Assembly: GCF_030812855.1 (NCBI RefSeq)
Contig: NZ_JAUSTK010000004.1
Span: 208,862-272,861 of the forward strand
DNA from: Paenibacillus wynnii
GTDB lineage: Bacteria > Bacillota > Bacilli > Paenibacillales > Paenibacillaceae
Length of the DNA: 64,000 nucleotides
Direction of reading: 5' to 3'
In this document: piece by piece, positions 52,444 to 61,639 of the stretch
How the letters are laid out: every line of letters starts with the position of its first letter
Position numbering within the stretch: the first letter of the stretch is position 1
Position numbers and translations under genes: made by a program
The notes under the pieces: model-generated
The model's database searches: none
What the model saw: only the letters and a program-made list of their open reading frames with translations
Told to the model about the DNA's origin: nothing

Positions 52444-53112
52444 TTACCGGTTACGAAAATCAAACTGGCGCTCAAAACAGAAACGGATAATTTTTTGCCG
52501 TTCGCCATCAGAAATGGAAGAAAATTTTAACATAGCCAGGTTCTTTCCACTCTCCAAAGGTTTAATTCTAACAACCTCACCTTCGAAAAAAACATGCTCG
52601 TTCGATCCGTTACGGTACGGAACAAGCAGCCAGCAGCTTAGCTTAAGACCTACTTCGAGCTTGATGTTGCTATCTGTAAGGAAGGAAGTTCCTCCACCGC
52701 CAACATCATCGGTCCGAACAAGAAACCGAATCCCGTTCTCCGACTTTGCAGCAAGCTCCAGTTCAGCATTCACGCGTAAAAAACTGCGTCTTTGTACCTT
52801 GAAAATGGATTCTTCCGCAGGTTTATTTATCCGTATCATTCGAATCACGTCTTCTTTAAAACCGATTACATGAGTGTAGAAATAATTCTTAATTCCACCC
52901 TCGCTTACAAAGTAAACGGATAGTTCGTCTCCCATAAATAATTTTTTAAGCCTTCCGCCTTTTTCCTGAATGGGAATTTCAATCAAAAAGGCATGATCTT
53001 CCGTCTCGGCAATTCTAGATTTGTATTCGATTTCTGCTTCTTCAGCGTCACTGGAAGCGATTTGAATATATAGATAATCACTAATTTTAGGATACAAATC
53101 TGTCACCACCAC
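52444..53112 (-). CDS. ypfA: PilZ-domain protein (YpfA-like flagellar brake)
   Basis: Up to 222 residues: an N-terminal YcgR-type domain (about 1-100), then a PilZ domain with the c-di-GMP motif Arg residues in VQRRSFLRVNAE and the downstream DDVGGGGTSF. In B. subtilis the YpfA protein (MotI/DgrA) binds c-di-GMP and slows the flagellar motor. The start is uncertain: GTG codons at 53104-53112 lack a site; a TTG five codons in (about 53097) is preceded by GGTGGTGA. Upstream a TATAAT lies at about 53140. Confidence 0.85.
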   Translation of the reverse strand: MVVTDLYPKISDYLYIQIASSDAEEAEIEYKSRIAETEDHAFLIEIPIQEKGGRLKKLFMGDELSVYFVSEGGIKNYFYTHVIGFKEDVIRMIRINKPAEESIFKVQRRSFLRVNAELELAAKSENGIRFLVRTDDVGGGGTSFLTDSNIKLEVGLKLSCWLLVPYRNGSNEHVFFEGEVVRIKPLESGKNLAMLKFSSISDGERQKIIRFCFERQFDFRNR

Positions 53113-53209
53113 TTATGTAATAAGATATTTAATAAATATTATAGCATGCTGTTTTGAAAGTCGGGGAGAAAATACAACTTATAGATCCTTAAAAGTATTT
53201 ACTAATTTT

Positions 53210-53897
53210 TTAACCGACCTCATTCCACAATTTTTCTTCTAGTTCATAACTTGCATGTGTGGGATTTCCTATTACACCTGTTGTTGAATATTTACTAAAA
53301 TCCAAATTAGGGTCGTCCCACTCCGGTTCTGAACTGTGGGGATTCTTTATTTTATCAACCCGTATGTCTTCTGGATGTTTATATAATGTGATAGAAGTTG
53401 TGAAGCTGTCGGCATGCCCGCCTTCTATTGAAGGATCGCTGCAACGGCACCAGACCTCATGAAAAGGATGTGATATATTCAATACCTCTGATCTATTTTC
53501 ATACTCAGCATTAAACTTTGTAACCACTTTATCCAATTGATGACCTCCACATCCACGCCAGAGGATCAATTTTCTAAATCCTTGGTCAGACAGTGATTTT
53601 AGAATCGAATATATGAATTCTTATACAACTCTTGAGGAATATGGATATACCCGCTCCCAAAGTTTATATGTTCAGGTGTAGGTCCAAAGGGCCTGCAGGC
53701 AAAACCAGTGAATTCACCCCGTAATTTACAGTTAATTGTTCTGATACTTCATCCATTAACTCTTCTGCAAACCAAGTATCGAAATCCACGGTGGCATGAG
53801 GTCCCTGCTGTTCTGTACATCCGGTAGGGATAATAGCCATGTATCCTTCTTCTGCTTTTTGCTTGATTTCCACATAAGTACATTTGCTAAACTTCAT
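53210..53897 (-). pseudogene. Frameshifted creatininase-family gene
   Basis: Two pieces of one creatininase-type protein. The N-terminal piece (53664-53897) has GYMAIIPTGCTEQQGPHA and ends early after LVLPAGPL. The middle continues in another frame (FGPTPEHINFGSGYIHIPQEL), then a second shift leads to the C-terminal piece with LSDQGFRKLILWRGCGGHQ and GGHADSFTTS, which carry metal ligands. At least two frameshifts separate the parts, so no full protein can be made without recoding. It sits between ypfA and ypeB, where B. subtilis has no such gene. Confidence 0.85.
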
Positions 53898-53956
53898 CTT
53901 TTCCCCCTGCTAATGTTATTGATGACTCTATTTTACCAAATTCAAGGATCTTGTTG

Positions 53957-53993
53957 TAAAAAAAGCTGCCCCCGTAAAACTTTGGGACAGCCT
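53957..53993 (-). terminator. Terminator after ypeB
   Basis: GGCTGTCCC and GGGGGCAGC pair (with mismatch) around a 10-base loop, followed by seven T on the minus strand. Confidence 0.75.
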
Positions 53994-54022
53994 TTTGTAT
54001 ATTAAACCCGTAATCCGGGTAT

Positions 54023-55381
54023 TTATCTATCCTGTGCTCCTGAAGAGGTCCTGATTTCCTCTACCGTTTCTTCATGTCCATCCGCCGCATTCAAATATAT
54101 TCGGTATTGTGATCCGTTGATTTTACCGCCGAATTCATAGGTCAGAACTTCTTCACTATCTTCATTCTCAATCCATGCAAGACGATTATAGAGTTCCTTA
54201 AATTCAGTATTCAGGATCTTTCTCGCCTCAGCAACACTTAGAGCAGGTTTGGGAATCACACGCTTCTCTTGATGCTCATTCTCGTAGTCACTGGCTTGGA
54301 ATCCGGTAACTTCCCCTGTATCAAGACCTACACGAATAGTTATCTTCTCAGGGTAGATCAGCACACTGTCCTGGGAAGTTACAAAGGTTAAATTACCCAA
54401 ATTATCAAAACGGTCTGCACGTACAGCTGTCATATTGGGATATCCCTTTTGATTCAAAAACTGCTCCGCTTTTGAGACCGCATTTGTCATGGATACCTTG
54501 GCAGGGCCGACTTCACGGTTATCACTATAAGAAATCAGATGCCCACCCCTTGTGGTAAAGTCCATAGTAATAGGCACTGCTGCATTGGATCCCGATACAG
54601 TTGCTGTATAAGAAGCCCATTCAGTACCTATTCCATTTCCCTTTACATCAACTTGGGCTCCATTACCCGCATCAGCGAATTTGGCAGCCTTTGCTCTAAT
54701 TTCATCAGGTGTAACGAGAGAACCCCCGTGTTTCTTAACAGATCTTTTATCATAAATACTGGCTACTGACGGTCCGTAGTCCAATTCCGGATACGCGGAT
54801 ACTCTTTTATCAACAGTCTTAAATCCATCGATAATCGTATTGTCTTTTACCTCTTCTTCAGATGCCAGAGCAGATTCAACATCCATCCATCGTAGCCGGT
54901 TTTGAATGACTTTGTTCTGAACTTCCTGAAGATCCTTGGAAATTTCACCTGAGCTTTTGTAGAGAGCTTTTAGATTATTCAGTTCCCCATCCGTTAGTGG
55001 CTTTTTAGTAAAATCCCGGATTGCAGCTTTATAAGAAAAATTGGAGATCTTGGAGAGAAACTCTTCCGTCTGACTGAAAGGCAACAGAGTAAGAGGCAGT
55101 TGATTAATCTCGTTCTGCGCCTCACTCGTCAGTCTCCATACATTAACCAATCCTTTGCGGTGCATCCCGGTAGAAGCCGAGTTTACGGCCAAGGTATTAC
55201 CGAGTTCACCATGCAACCGTTCAACATGATAGGATAAATCATGGAATGCCCGTTGATACTGGTTCTCTGCCTTAATCAGAATCGAATTCTTCTCCTGATT
55301 CTCTTGATAACCCCATACTAGTGCTCCTATCAGCAGCAGCGTGGTCAGCGGGAACATTATAGCACTCAGTCTTTTATACAT
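54023..55381 (-). CDS. ypeB: Germination protein YpeB
   Basis: About 452 residues. N-terminal membrane anchor (residues about 7-24, IMFPLTTLLLIGALVWGY), a helical region, then PepSY-like domains in the C-terminal half (for example VSKAEQFLNQKGYPNMTAVRADRFDNLGNLTF and SVAEARKILNTEF). YpeB is needed in spores for the cortex-lytic enzyme SleB. ATG 55381 has AAGGAG about 12 bases upstream. Notably sleB, normally immediately upstream, is not in this locus. Confidence 0.93.
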   Translation of the reverse strand: MYKRLSAIMFPLTTLLLIGALVWGYQENQEKNSILIKAENQYQRAFHDLSYHVERLHGELGNTLAVNSASTGMHRKGLVNVWRLTSEAQNEINQLPLTLLPFSQTEEFLSKISNFSYKAAIRDFTKKPLTDGELNNLKALYKSSGEISKDLQEVQNKVIQNRLRWMDVESALASEEEVKDNTIIDGFKTVDKRVSAYPELDYGPSVASIYDKRSVKKHGGSLVTPDEIRAKAAKFADAGNGAQVDVKGNGIGTEWASYTATVSGSNAAVPITMDFTTRGGHLISYSDNREVGPAKVSMTNAVSKAEQFLNQKGYPNMTAVRADRFDNLGNLTFVTSQDSVLIYPEKITIRVGLDTGEVTGFQASDYENEHQEKRVIPKPALSVAEARKILNTEFKELYNRLAWIENEDSEEVLTYEFGGKINGSQYRIYLNAADGHEETVEEIRTSSGAQDR

Positions 55382-55480
55382 AGGGCTGCAAAACTCCTTT
55401 CTATTGCTAATTGTCGTTAGTTTGACAATAATCAAGGAGTCTTATTCACAAATATCCCCACGAAGATTCCACAAGATGTG

Positions 55481-55627
55481 TTAAGCGCGCTCTTCAATTT
55501 GAAAACCGCTGCTATTACTGCACAGACACTGCTTAAAGCCTGTTTGAATGATTCCCTCTTCTTTGATTCCTCTTAAAATATAGGTTTCCCCGCACTGTTT
55601 ACAAACAATACGAACTTTTACACGCAA
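55481..55627 (-). CDS. Small Cys-rich protein, 48 residues
   Basis: From a TTG at 55627 with AGGAGGAAGG upstream to TAA at 55481. The sequence begins RVKVRIVCKQCGETYIL and ends LCSNSSGFQIEERA; CxxC and a later CxC suggest a zinc ribbon or rubredoxin-like knuckle. It fills the position of sleB between prsW and ypeB. Not recognised as a named family; the start codon is the least certain part. Confidence 0.5.
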   Translation of the reverse strand: MRVKVRIVCKQCGETYILRGIKEEGIIQTGFKQCLCSNSSGFQIEERA

Positions 55628-55702
55628 AAAAAGACACCTTCCTCCTGACTGGAATTCCTCACTTTCGGAACTACCCTTCAGATGTAAGTGTGTCCATCTC
55701 AA

Positions 55703-56398
55703 TTACAGGTTAACCTCTTCTTCCCGATTCAAAAAGCGAAAAGGTGAGCGGTTATTCGCCTTAGTTACTTTCCCCATACCTCCATACCACAATACGGCCA
55801 TTAAAGGGATAATAAACCAAATCCAATAGTTAGCTGTTGTACTGAGAATAAAATCGTATATCCCATGCCACAACCACGGCAGCAGCAGCGATATAAGTAA
55901 AATACTGCGGGTTCTGACCCCTTGCGAGAATTTGGCCCTGCCCATGTGATAACCCATTATAATCCCGAACATAGCATGTCCTGAAACAGGCAGCAGTGCC
56001 CGTAGGAACATGGCGCCAATTGAAGCGTGGCTATACCAAGCGTACATCACATTCTCTATAGTTGCGAAGCCGAGCGAAATCGCCACAGCATATAGTATCC
56101 CATCATATGGCTCGTCAAATTCTGTATGATTGTATATCATGTGATACAGCACAAACCACTTCAAACATTCTTCCACACCAGCGGAAATTAAAAAAGAATT
56201 CACATAAGGACCGCCATTAAGACCCAACACAAGGCCTCTCTGTATAATCATTACTGGAAAAACAATCAAAAGTCCAAGTAAAAAAACCTTAACAACCATG
56301 TGGAGCGGCTCTTGATCATATTTGTCTTTCAAATAAAAATAGGTCAGCAGAGCCAGTCCCGGTGCTACTGCTGACGTAATAACCGATAACACAAGCAC
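55703..56398 (-). CDS. prsW: Intramembrane protease PrsW
   Basis: Membrane metalloprotease that in B. subtilis makes the first cut in the anti-sigma factor RsiW. About 231 residues with eight hydrophobic segments. The glutamate motif is SAGVEECLKWFVLY, with LGFATIENVMYAW and SGHAMFGIIMGYHMG carrying other conserved residues. GTG 56398 (GGAGG 7 bases upstream) fits the family N-terminus VITSAVAPGLALLTYFYLKD better than the frame to 56416. Whether it acts on the anti-sigma at 19360 is unknown. Confidence 0.93.
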   Translation of the reverse strand: MLVLSVITSAVAPGLALLTYFYLKDKYDQEPLHMVVKVFLLGLLIVFPVMIIQRGLVLGLNGGPYVNSFLISAGVEECLKWFVLYHMIYNHTEFDEPYDGILYAVAISLGFATIENVMYAWYSHASIGAMFLRALLPVSGHAMFGIIMGYHMGRAKFSQGVRTRSILLISLLLPWLWHGIYDFILSTTANYWIWFIIPLMAVLWYGGMGKVTKANNRSPFRFLNREEEVNL

Positions 56399-56503
56399 CG
56401 AATAACCTCCCTGCACCCAGGCGGTCTAATACAGCCTAAGTAACATAATATGATCTGAAACCTAACCCGGACTGGAGAGCCCTCCAATCCAGGTAAAGAT
56501 TAC

Positions 56504-57118
56504 TTATTCCTGACGCTTAAAATGAGTGCATAGCAGTTGTATCGCATTCTCCGCCATAACCGTCTTACCGTATTCGTCCAGCACCGCTTCAGTTACTGAA
56601 GACGATTCCGCAAACTCTGACAGTACGGCAATAAGTCCAAGCAGAACAGGTTCCTCAAATTCCTTCGGATCGAAATACAGGAACCATTTATCATTATAAG
56701 AATACAGTTTTCCTTCGGAAGTAATATTGCCGATGAGCACATGAGCCGCTTCAATCAGTACTTCAAAATCGCGGAATGCGTACATAATGGAGTCGCTTTG
56801 TTCAAGGGTAACTTCCATTTCGTAAATCTCTTCTGGCAATTCCTCTTCCCCGGACAGACCGTACTGATGGTGATCATATTTTCCCCGGGTCACTATAACG
56901 ACCATACCTTGCGCGGGCAAAGCGAACACTTCCACGGCAAGAGGACCAGTGGCATCAAATCCAAGTTCACTGTAAGCCTGGTCCATCATTTCCGTAAACA
57001 GGTCGTGTACCTTCGGAACTTCTTGCCACATGTCTTCCTTCTGGATGCCCCGCTCGCTCAGGTCGTCAAAAGTGAGGAAAATCCGTATCTTATCTTGACT
57101 TAATCGCTCTATTCTCAT
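56504..57118 (-). CDS. mecA: Adaptor protein MecA
   Basis: Adaptor that delivers substrates such as ComK to the ClpCP protease. 204 residues. N-terminal substrate-binding region (MRIERLSQDKIRIFLTFDDLSERGI), an acidic linker and a C-terminal ClpC-binding domain (ALPAQGMVVIVTRG to end). ATG 57118 has GGAGG upstream; the longer frame to 57184 is rejected. In B. subtilis mecA lies elsewhere and its paralogue ypbH is near this region, so this could be called MecA/YpbH. Confidence 0.9.
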   Translation of the reverse strand: MRIERLSQDKIRIFLTFDDLSERGIQKEDMWQEVPKVHDLFTEMMDQAYSELGFDATGPLAVEVFALPAQGMVVIVTRGKYDHHQYGLSGEEELPEEIYEMEVTLEQSDSIMYAFRDFEVLIEAAHVLIGNITSEGKLYSYNDKWFLYFDPKEFEEPVLLGLIAVLSEFAESSSVTEAVLDEYGKTVMAENAIQLLCTHFKRQE

Positions 57119-57246
57119 GACAGGATCCTCCTTTTGCAAGCTCAATTTATTATAATGTATGATGAGTCCTGAGTAATGAGCCAAAAATGGTTACTATGTA
57201 TGTATGTTATCATTTCACCGCCATAAATGCACGAAAATAAATATAC

Positions 57247-57292
57247 AAAAAAAGAATCATTCTGGAGATATATGCATCCCCAAAATGATTCT
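57247..57292 (-). terminator. Terminator after the YtxH-like gene
   Basis: GAATCATTTTGGGG and TCCAGAATGATTC arms pair around an AT-rich loop, followed by seven T on the minus strand. Confidence 0.82.
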
Positions 57293-57309
57293 GCAGGAGC
57301 TTTTTGAGG

Positions 57310-57708
57310 TTACAAACCCGATATAGTTGTATGGGTTTCTTTGAGAATCTTTTCCACTTCATGTTTTACATCAGGGTTGCTGCGGATGAAATCCTTAAGC
57401 ATGTCTAAATTCGCTTCCTTTGACTTAATGGGAGAATACTGTTCAGTACTGCCGGTAGTTTGTGATGCGATTCCTTGTGAATTGCTTGATGTGTTGATAG
57501 ATGTATTACCTGCTGTATCGCTTGCTGACGTGCTTCCAAAGCCAGTCATAGCCATTTCCATGATTTTGTCCTTTGCCTTTTCAGCGGCTCCACCCATGGA
57601 ACCCTTCGATTGACCAGAAGAGGACATCATTGAAGTCCGCTTTTTGCGCATATACATGCTGGCAGCTACACCAACTACCACTCCGCACAGAAATGTCGAA
57701 GATTTCAT
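57310..57708 (-). CDS. YtxH-like small protein
   Basis: About 132 residues. The N-terminus is one hydrophobic helix (STFLCGVVVGVAASMYMRKKR), typical of YtxH-type proteins, followed by a Ser/Thr/Gly-rich disordered linker and a C-terminal charged helix (LDMLKDFIRSNPDVKHEVEKIL). ATG 57708 follows AAGGAGG. Function unknown. Confidence 0.7.
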   Translation of the reverse strand: MKSSTFLCGVVVGVAASMYMRKKRTSMMSSSGQSKGSMGGAAEKAKDKIMEMAMTGFGSTSASDTAGNTSINTSSNSQGIASQTTGSTEQYSPIKSKEANLDMLKDFIRSNPDVKHEVEKILKETHTTISGL

Positions 57709-57802
57709 ATCTCTAACCTCCTTGTATGGTAAAATCATGACTAGTGTTCGCGGAAAGATTCCGACTCATACAGTCTAATAAAAGGAAAGTGAGATGAAAT
57801 AG

Positions 57803-58720
57803 GTGGGTAAACAGACAGCAGTGCTTCTTCTAGCTGCTTTTCTACTGGTTTCGTGCAGTAATTCTAACGGAAACAGCAAGAATACAGTTCAGGAGTCCAA
57901 CCTACAGCCCACGGCGGCTGCAACAGAGGGGGCAACAACGCCCGCTATATCAGAAAATACAAAGCCTGAGCTCAGCCCTTCACCAGAGCCTAGTCCTACA
58001 GAGGCAGCGCCAGCATCCCCAAGCCCTCATACCGCCGGGAATGAGGATACCGACACCGGAAACACAGCGGAAATCCCTCTTCTCTACCACATGAACAAAA
58101 ATTATGACCTCATTCCCAACGAAGCAGGTACTCCTAAAAAAGTAGTACTGCTTACCTTTGATGATGGGCCGAAAGATGCCAAATTAATCAATCCTATGAT
58201 GGATGTTCTGGACAAACACAAGGCTAAAGCCATATTCTTCGTAAATGGCTATCGAGTTAAAGAGCATCCGGAACTGCTAAAGCTCATATATGACCGAGGT
58301 GGAATTATTGGGAACCATAGTTGGGATCACATCATCCTGAAAGATAAACCCTATGCCACTGTTAAGAAACAGCTTGAGGATGTACAAAATATTGTGAAAG
58401 AAATAACAGGGGACGCACCTCATTTCTTTCGCCCACCACATGGTGCAGGCGGCGATGTAGGGCGGAAGGTAGCAGCAGAGAACGAAATGCTTTATATGAC
58501 TTGGTCTGTAGGTTCCCTTGATTGGGAGATGAAAGAAAGTGAATCAGGTAAAACCGAAAAATTGATCAAAAATATCACAGATCAACTGCATTCCGGAAGC
58601 AATATTCTTATGCATGAGCTTCCTTGGACTGTTGAAGGTCTGGATGCATTGCTTAGCACCCTAGAGGGTAAAGGCTATAGCTTTATAGACCCCCGCAGTA
58701 TTGAATTGAAGATGCGCTGA
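57803..58720 (+). CDS. Polysaccharide deacetylase lipoprotein
   Basis: 305 residues from GTG 57803. A lipobox LVSC lies at residues about 15-18, then a Pro/Ser/Thr-rich linker (residues about 25-95), then a NodB domain: TFDDGP (metal Asp), NHSWDH (metal His pair), RPPHGAGG, LDWEMKE and LMHELPW. All five NodB motifs are recognisable, though the last is HE rather than the common HD. It probably deacetylates cell-wall polymers outside the membrane, such as peptidoglycan N-acetyl groups. It converges on the metallophosphoesterase gene. Confidence 0.9.
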   Translation: MGKQTAVLLLAAFLLVSCSNSNGNSKNTVQESNLQPTAAATEGATTPAISENTKPELSPSPEPSPTEAAPASPSPHTAGNEDTDTGNTAEIPLLYHMNKNYDLIPNEAGTPKKVVLLTFDDGPKDAKLINPMMDVLDKHKAKAIFFVNGYRVKEHPELLKLIYDRGGIIGNHSWDHIILKDKPYATVKKQLEDVQNIVKEITGDAPHFFRPPHGAGGDVGRKVAAENEMLYMTWSVGSLDWEMKESESGKTEKLIKNITDQLHSGSNILMHELPWTVEGLDALLSTLEGKGYSFIDPRSIELKMR

Positions 58721-58727
58721 TCCGGGT

Positions 58728-59567
58728 TCAGGCTGTGGTTCCCCGGCGCAAGGTTAAGATATGCATTTGTGCCGGGCTCCCCCAACGAAGCGGCAGATGA
58801 GAAGTCCCGAATCCCCGGCTGATCAGTACCTGGGCAAAAGACTTCCCACCGTCATCCTTAGGCCATTTGAACCTTCCGGCATCATAGGTATGGTAGAAGG
58901 TTTCAATATGCCTCCGGCCGATTAGAGGAAGAATAATTTGGCCCCCATGCGTATGACCTGCCAAGACGAGGTCTGCCGGCAAAGTAGCGCACTGTGAAAG
59001 CCATAATGGATCATGTACAAGAATAATACGACACGGTTGATCCGTATCACTGAACGGCAGCGGCGGCAGAGGAGCGTAAGCGATTTTGCCGCCGTTTTTT
59101 GGATAATCCAGCCCAGTCAGCCAAAGTGTAGCCTCCCGTCGCTCAATTGCTTCATTTTCGTTTACAAGCAATCGTACTCCATTACCCCGAAGAATATTAT
59201 CCACGATCGGGGTATTTGCTCTATAATCATGATTCCCATGTACAGCATATACAGGTGCGATAGAGGCAAGAAGCGCCATGTTGTCGGCAAGCCGTTCCAA
59301 AGGACTATTTTTCTCCGTTATATCACCGCCTACAAACACAGCATCGACACGGTTCTTTAACCGGGATAACTCCACCGATGGAAGTCGGCGGCGATGAATG
59401 TCCGTAATAAACAAAATTCGAAACCCGTCAAAGGGCAATGGAAGTGAATCCAATACTATTTCCTCGGCAATAATGCTCTTCCCAAAAGCTTGCGCGAACA
59501 TATATCCCAGCATCCCCGTAAACAACACAATCAAGCTGGCAATAAGAACGTACAAGCCCCCTACCAC
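58728..59567 (-). CDS. ypbG: Membrane-anchored metallophosphoesterase (YpbG-like)
   Basis: 279 residues from GTG 59567 (GAGG 8 bases upstream). One N-terminal membrane helix (residues about 3-24), then a calcineurin-like phosphoesterase domain: FITDIHRR (metal Asp/His), VGGDITEK, VHGNHDYRA, and GHTHGGQ. Family members hydrolyse a range of phosphoesters, including UDP-diacylglucosamine-like substrates in distant relatives; the substrate here is unknown. It overlaps the next gene upstream by seven bases. Confidence 0.88.
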   Translation of the reverse strand: MVGGLYVLIASLIVLFTGMLGYMFAQAFGKSIIAEEIVLDSLPLPFDGFRILFITDIHRRRLPSVELSRLKNRVDAVFVGGDITEKNSPLERLADNMALLASIAPVYAVHGNHDYRANTPIVDNILRGNGVRLLVNENEAIERREATLWLTGLDYPKNGGKIAYAPLPPLPFSDTDQPCRIILVHDPLWLSQCATLPADLVLAGHTHGGQIILPLIGRRHIETFYHTYDAGRFKWPKDDGGKSFAQVLISRGFGTSHLPLRWGSPAQMHILTLRRGTTA

Positions 59568-59935
59568 AGCAAAGTCCTCAGCTTCGGTGCGCCCTCAATA
59601 CCCCACCATAGGAGAGATATGAGCAAGATTACAAACAGAACAATTAGAGAATTGACAAACATTTTGCTAAGTCTTACCCGTTCCGAAGTATACGTCTGTG
59701 ATCGTGATGGTGTAGCTTCTCCGTTCTGGGCAGTTTTCTCCTCATCTTTTACAGACGTATTCGCTTGCGATTGAGATTTAAGTCGACTTGCTCTAGTCAA
59801 TGCACCGGAGGAGGATTCCAGCAGCTTTGGGGTTTCTTCTGGCGATTGTTTTTCTTTTTTTACCTTGACAACGGGTAGTACCTCACTCTTATACTGCTTC
59901 TTACGGGATTTCACCCGACTAAGTTCGTCACTCAT
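59561..59935 (-). CDS. Unknown tail-anchored protein
   Basis: 124 residues. A highly charged Lys/Glu/Ser-rich region of about 90 residues, probably disordered, is followed by one membrane helix (FVNSLIVLFVILLISLLWWGI) close to the C-terminus. ATG 59935 follows GGAGGG and overlaps the CPBP gene by four bases; its own end overlaps the metallophosphoesterase gene. Not recognised as a named family. Confidence 0.65.
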   Translation of the reverse strand: MSDELSRVKSRKKQYKSEVLPVVKVKKEKQSPEETPKLLESSSGALTRASRLKSQSQANTSVKDEEKTAQNGEATPSRSQTYTSERVRLSKMFVNSLIVLFVILLISLLWWGIEGAPKLRTLLW

Positions 59936-60528
59936 GACTCCCTCCTATAGCGAATCACCAGGCCTGAGAACAGGTCTATGAAGAAATGACATACAATCGG
60001 GGCCCAAAGACTCCCGGAAAGGATATAAGTGTATCCCAGACCATAACTGCTTAAGAAAACCCAACCGGTAGGTATCCAGTGACGCAAATACCGAACATGA
60101 ATAACAGCGAATAGAATACTAGTCCAATAGGGTCCGAATGCATACTGCATCGCGCCACGAAACAAAAATTCCTCACATACGGAAACTACAACCGCAATTA
60201 AGAAGATATGCCAAACGGGACGTTTTCGGAACAGAAGATCATTGATTCCCCCGTCATCCATGGTATCTTCAGGGACAATGAATGACAGCAAAAAGTCTAC
60301 TACCAGCATAATTCCCGCAAGACCGAGTCCCCATGCCACAAAATGTCCACTGTCTGGAAAATTTAATACCTGAAAAGGATTTCTTTTCTGAAATAAAATC
60401 CAGATCAAACCGATAATTAATGTAAGCCCCTGTGTAATATAGAGATTCAGCAAAAGCAAACGTTCTGTTAATTGCTGCGGGGTTGCCCTTTTCAGTTTGA
60501 TATCGCCAAATTTGAATTTTTTCATCAT
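59932..60528 (-). CDS. ypbD: CPBP-family intramembrane protease
   Basis: 198 residues with about five hydrophobic helices. The CPBP/CAAX protease motifs are CEEFLFRGAMQY (EExxxR), FAVIHVRYL and HFFIDLFSG (HxxxD/N). Position matches ypbD of B. subtilis. Substrate unknown; such proteins act as Rce1-like proteases in the membrane. First gene of a three-gene overlapping unit with the tail-anchored protein and the metallophosphoesterase. Confidence 0.88.
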   Translation of the reverse strand: MMKKFKFGDIKLKRATPQQLTERLLLLNLYITQGLTLIIGLIWILFQKRNPFQVLNFPDSGHFVAWGLGLAGIMLVVDFLLSFIVPEDTMDDGGINDLLFRKRPVWHIFLIAVVVSVCEEFLFRGAMQYAFGPYWTSILFAVIHVRYLRHWIPTGWVFLSSYGLGYTYILSGSLWAPIVCHFFIDLFSGLVIRYRRES

Positions 60529-60605
60529 AACCTGCCTGTTCTATATTTGTTTATTCTCCAGTTAGTACATAACCATATCACCCATAGAAAAAGGAGCACT
60601 TACTT

Positions 60606-61511
60606 ATGAACAGCCGTACTTCACGCACCCAAATGCTATACACACTTGGTTTGTTATTTTTCCTGATATCCGCATTTGCCGCCTTTTTTACAGGTGTGAA
60701 GGTAGGAGCTGATAAAACGGAAGACAAGTATGACCATTTGAACAGTATTAAAGAAACAGAGGAATACTCGGGTTCTTATCAACAACAAGATCTAGTCACT
60801 TTCTATCATAACGTATTTTTACCTTACCGGGAATTCAAACGGGATTGGAACAGTAAGGTTGAGAAGCTGGCACGCAGCAACGATCCCCGTGAGAACAATG
60901 CTATTCTCAAAGACCTTGGCATTCTCGCGGACCAGCAGTACAAGAAGGTTAACCAGGACTCCATTTTCAGCAATTCACCTTTGCTGCAGCAATCCCAACT
61001 CAATATTCTGAAAAGTCTAACCCTGTTCTCTCAAGCTTCAGACAAGGTGGTAGCGGGTTCTGGAGGCTTAGAGACAGCCAAGGTGCTGAAGAGCAACAGC
61101 TTTACATCAAGCGCAATCAAATATGGACTCCTTGCCCAAAAAAATTTCTATGACTCTATGCTCAAGTGGGGTGCCAAAAGCAACAGCAAAATTTCGGGTG
61201 AACTCGGAGAATTGAAAACTCTTAATTTTATAGAGTGGAAGAAGATGCCCCTGCTCTCTAAAAATGCTACGATTGCCAATATGATGTTAAATCACAATAT
61301 CTATGCCGGATATGATCCGCAGGATATTACTGCAAAAATGGACGACCTAATCTATTCCGGTACCGCCAGCAGTCTTAAACTTAAAGATGTTCAGACTTCT
61401 GTGACACTGCTTATCTCTACTGGTGCTGTACAGCAGAACGATTTCATCAAATGGCGGGAACAATATTACGGAAAGGAAACCCTGCCCCAGCTTCCTTTCT
61501 TCTCTGAGTAA
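60606..61511 (+). CDS. Unknown protein with N-terminal membrane anchor, 301 residues
   Basis: ATG 60606 with AAGGAG 9 bases upstream. One N-terminal membrane helix (LYTLGLLFFLISAFAAFFTGV), then a largely helical extracytoplasmic region without Cys clusters or known catalytic motifs. Contains repeated LLS/LLAQ helical segments (FSNSPLLQQSQLNILKSLTLF). It lies between the divergent CPBP gene and the serA T-box. I do not recognise a family. Confidence 0.72.
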   Translation: MNSRTSRTQMLYTLGLLFFLISAFAAFFTGVKVGADKTEDKYDHLNSIKETEEYSGSYQQQDLVTFYHNVFLPYREFKRDWNSKVEKLARSNDPRENNAILKDLGILADQQYKKVNQDSIFSNSPLLQQSQLNILKSLTLFSQASDKVVAGSGGLETAKVLKSNSFTSSAIKYGLLAQKNFYDSMLKWGAKSNSKISGELGELKTLNFIEWKKMPLLSKNATIANMMLNHNIYAGYDPQDITAKMDDLIYSGTASSLKLKDVQTSVTLLISTGAVQQNDFIKWREQYYGKETLPQLPFFSE

Positions 61512-61591
61512 GACCGGTTATTGCATCATAACGAAAAATGAAGTCCACTTCAAGATGACTCCCTTATTGGGGTAAGCCAATGAATAACCTA

Positions 61592-61620
61592 TTGACATCT
61601 CTGGCACCACCATGTTACAT
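61592..61620 (+). promoter_or_regulatory. Candidate promoter of the serA leader
   Basis: TTGACA (61592-61597), a perfect -35, with TACATT at 61616-61621 as a weaker -10 (18-base spacer). The start would be near 61628, directly before the T-box stem I. Confidence 0.55.
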
Positions 61621-61639
61621 TATGAAAAATTAATCACGC

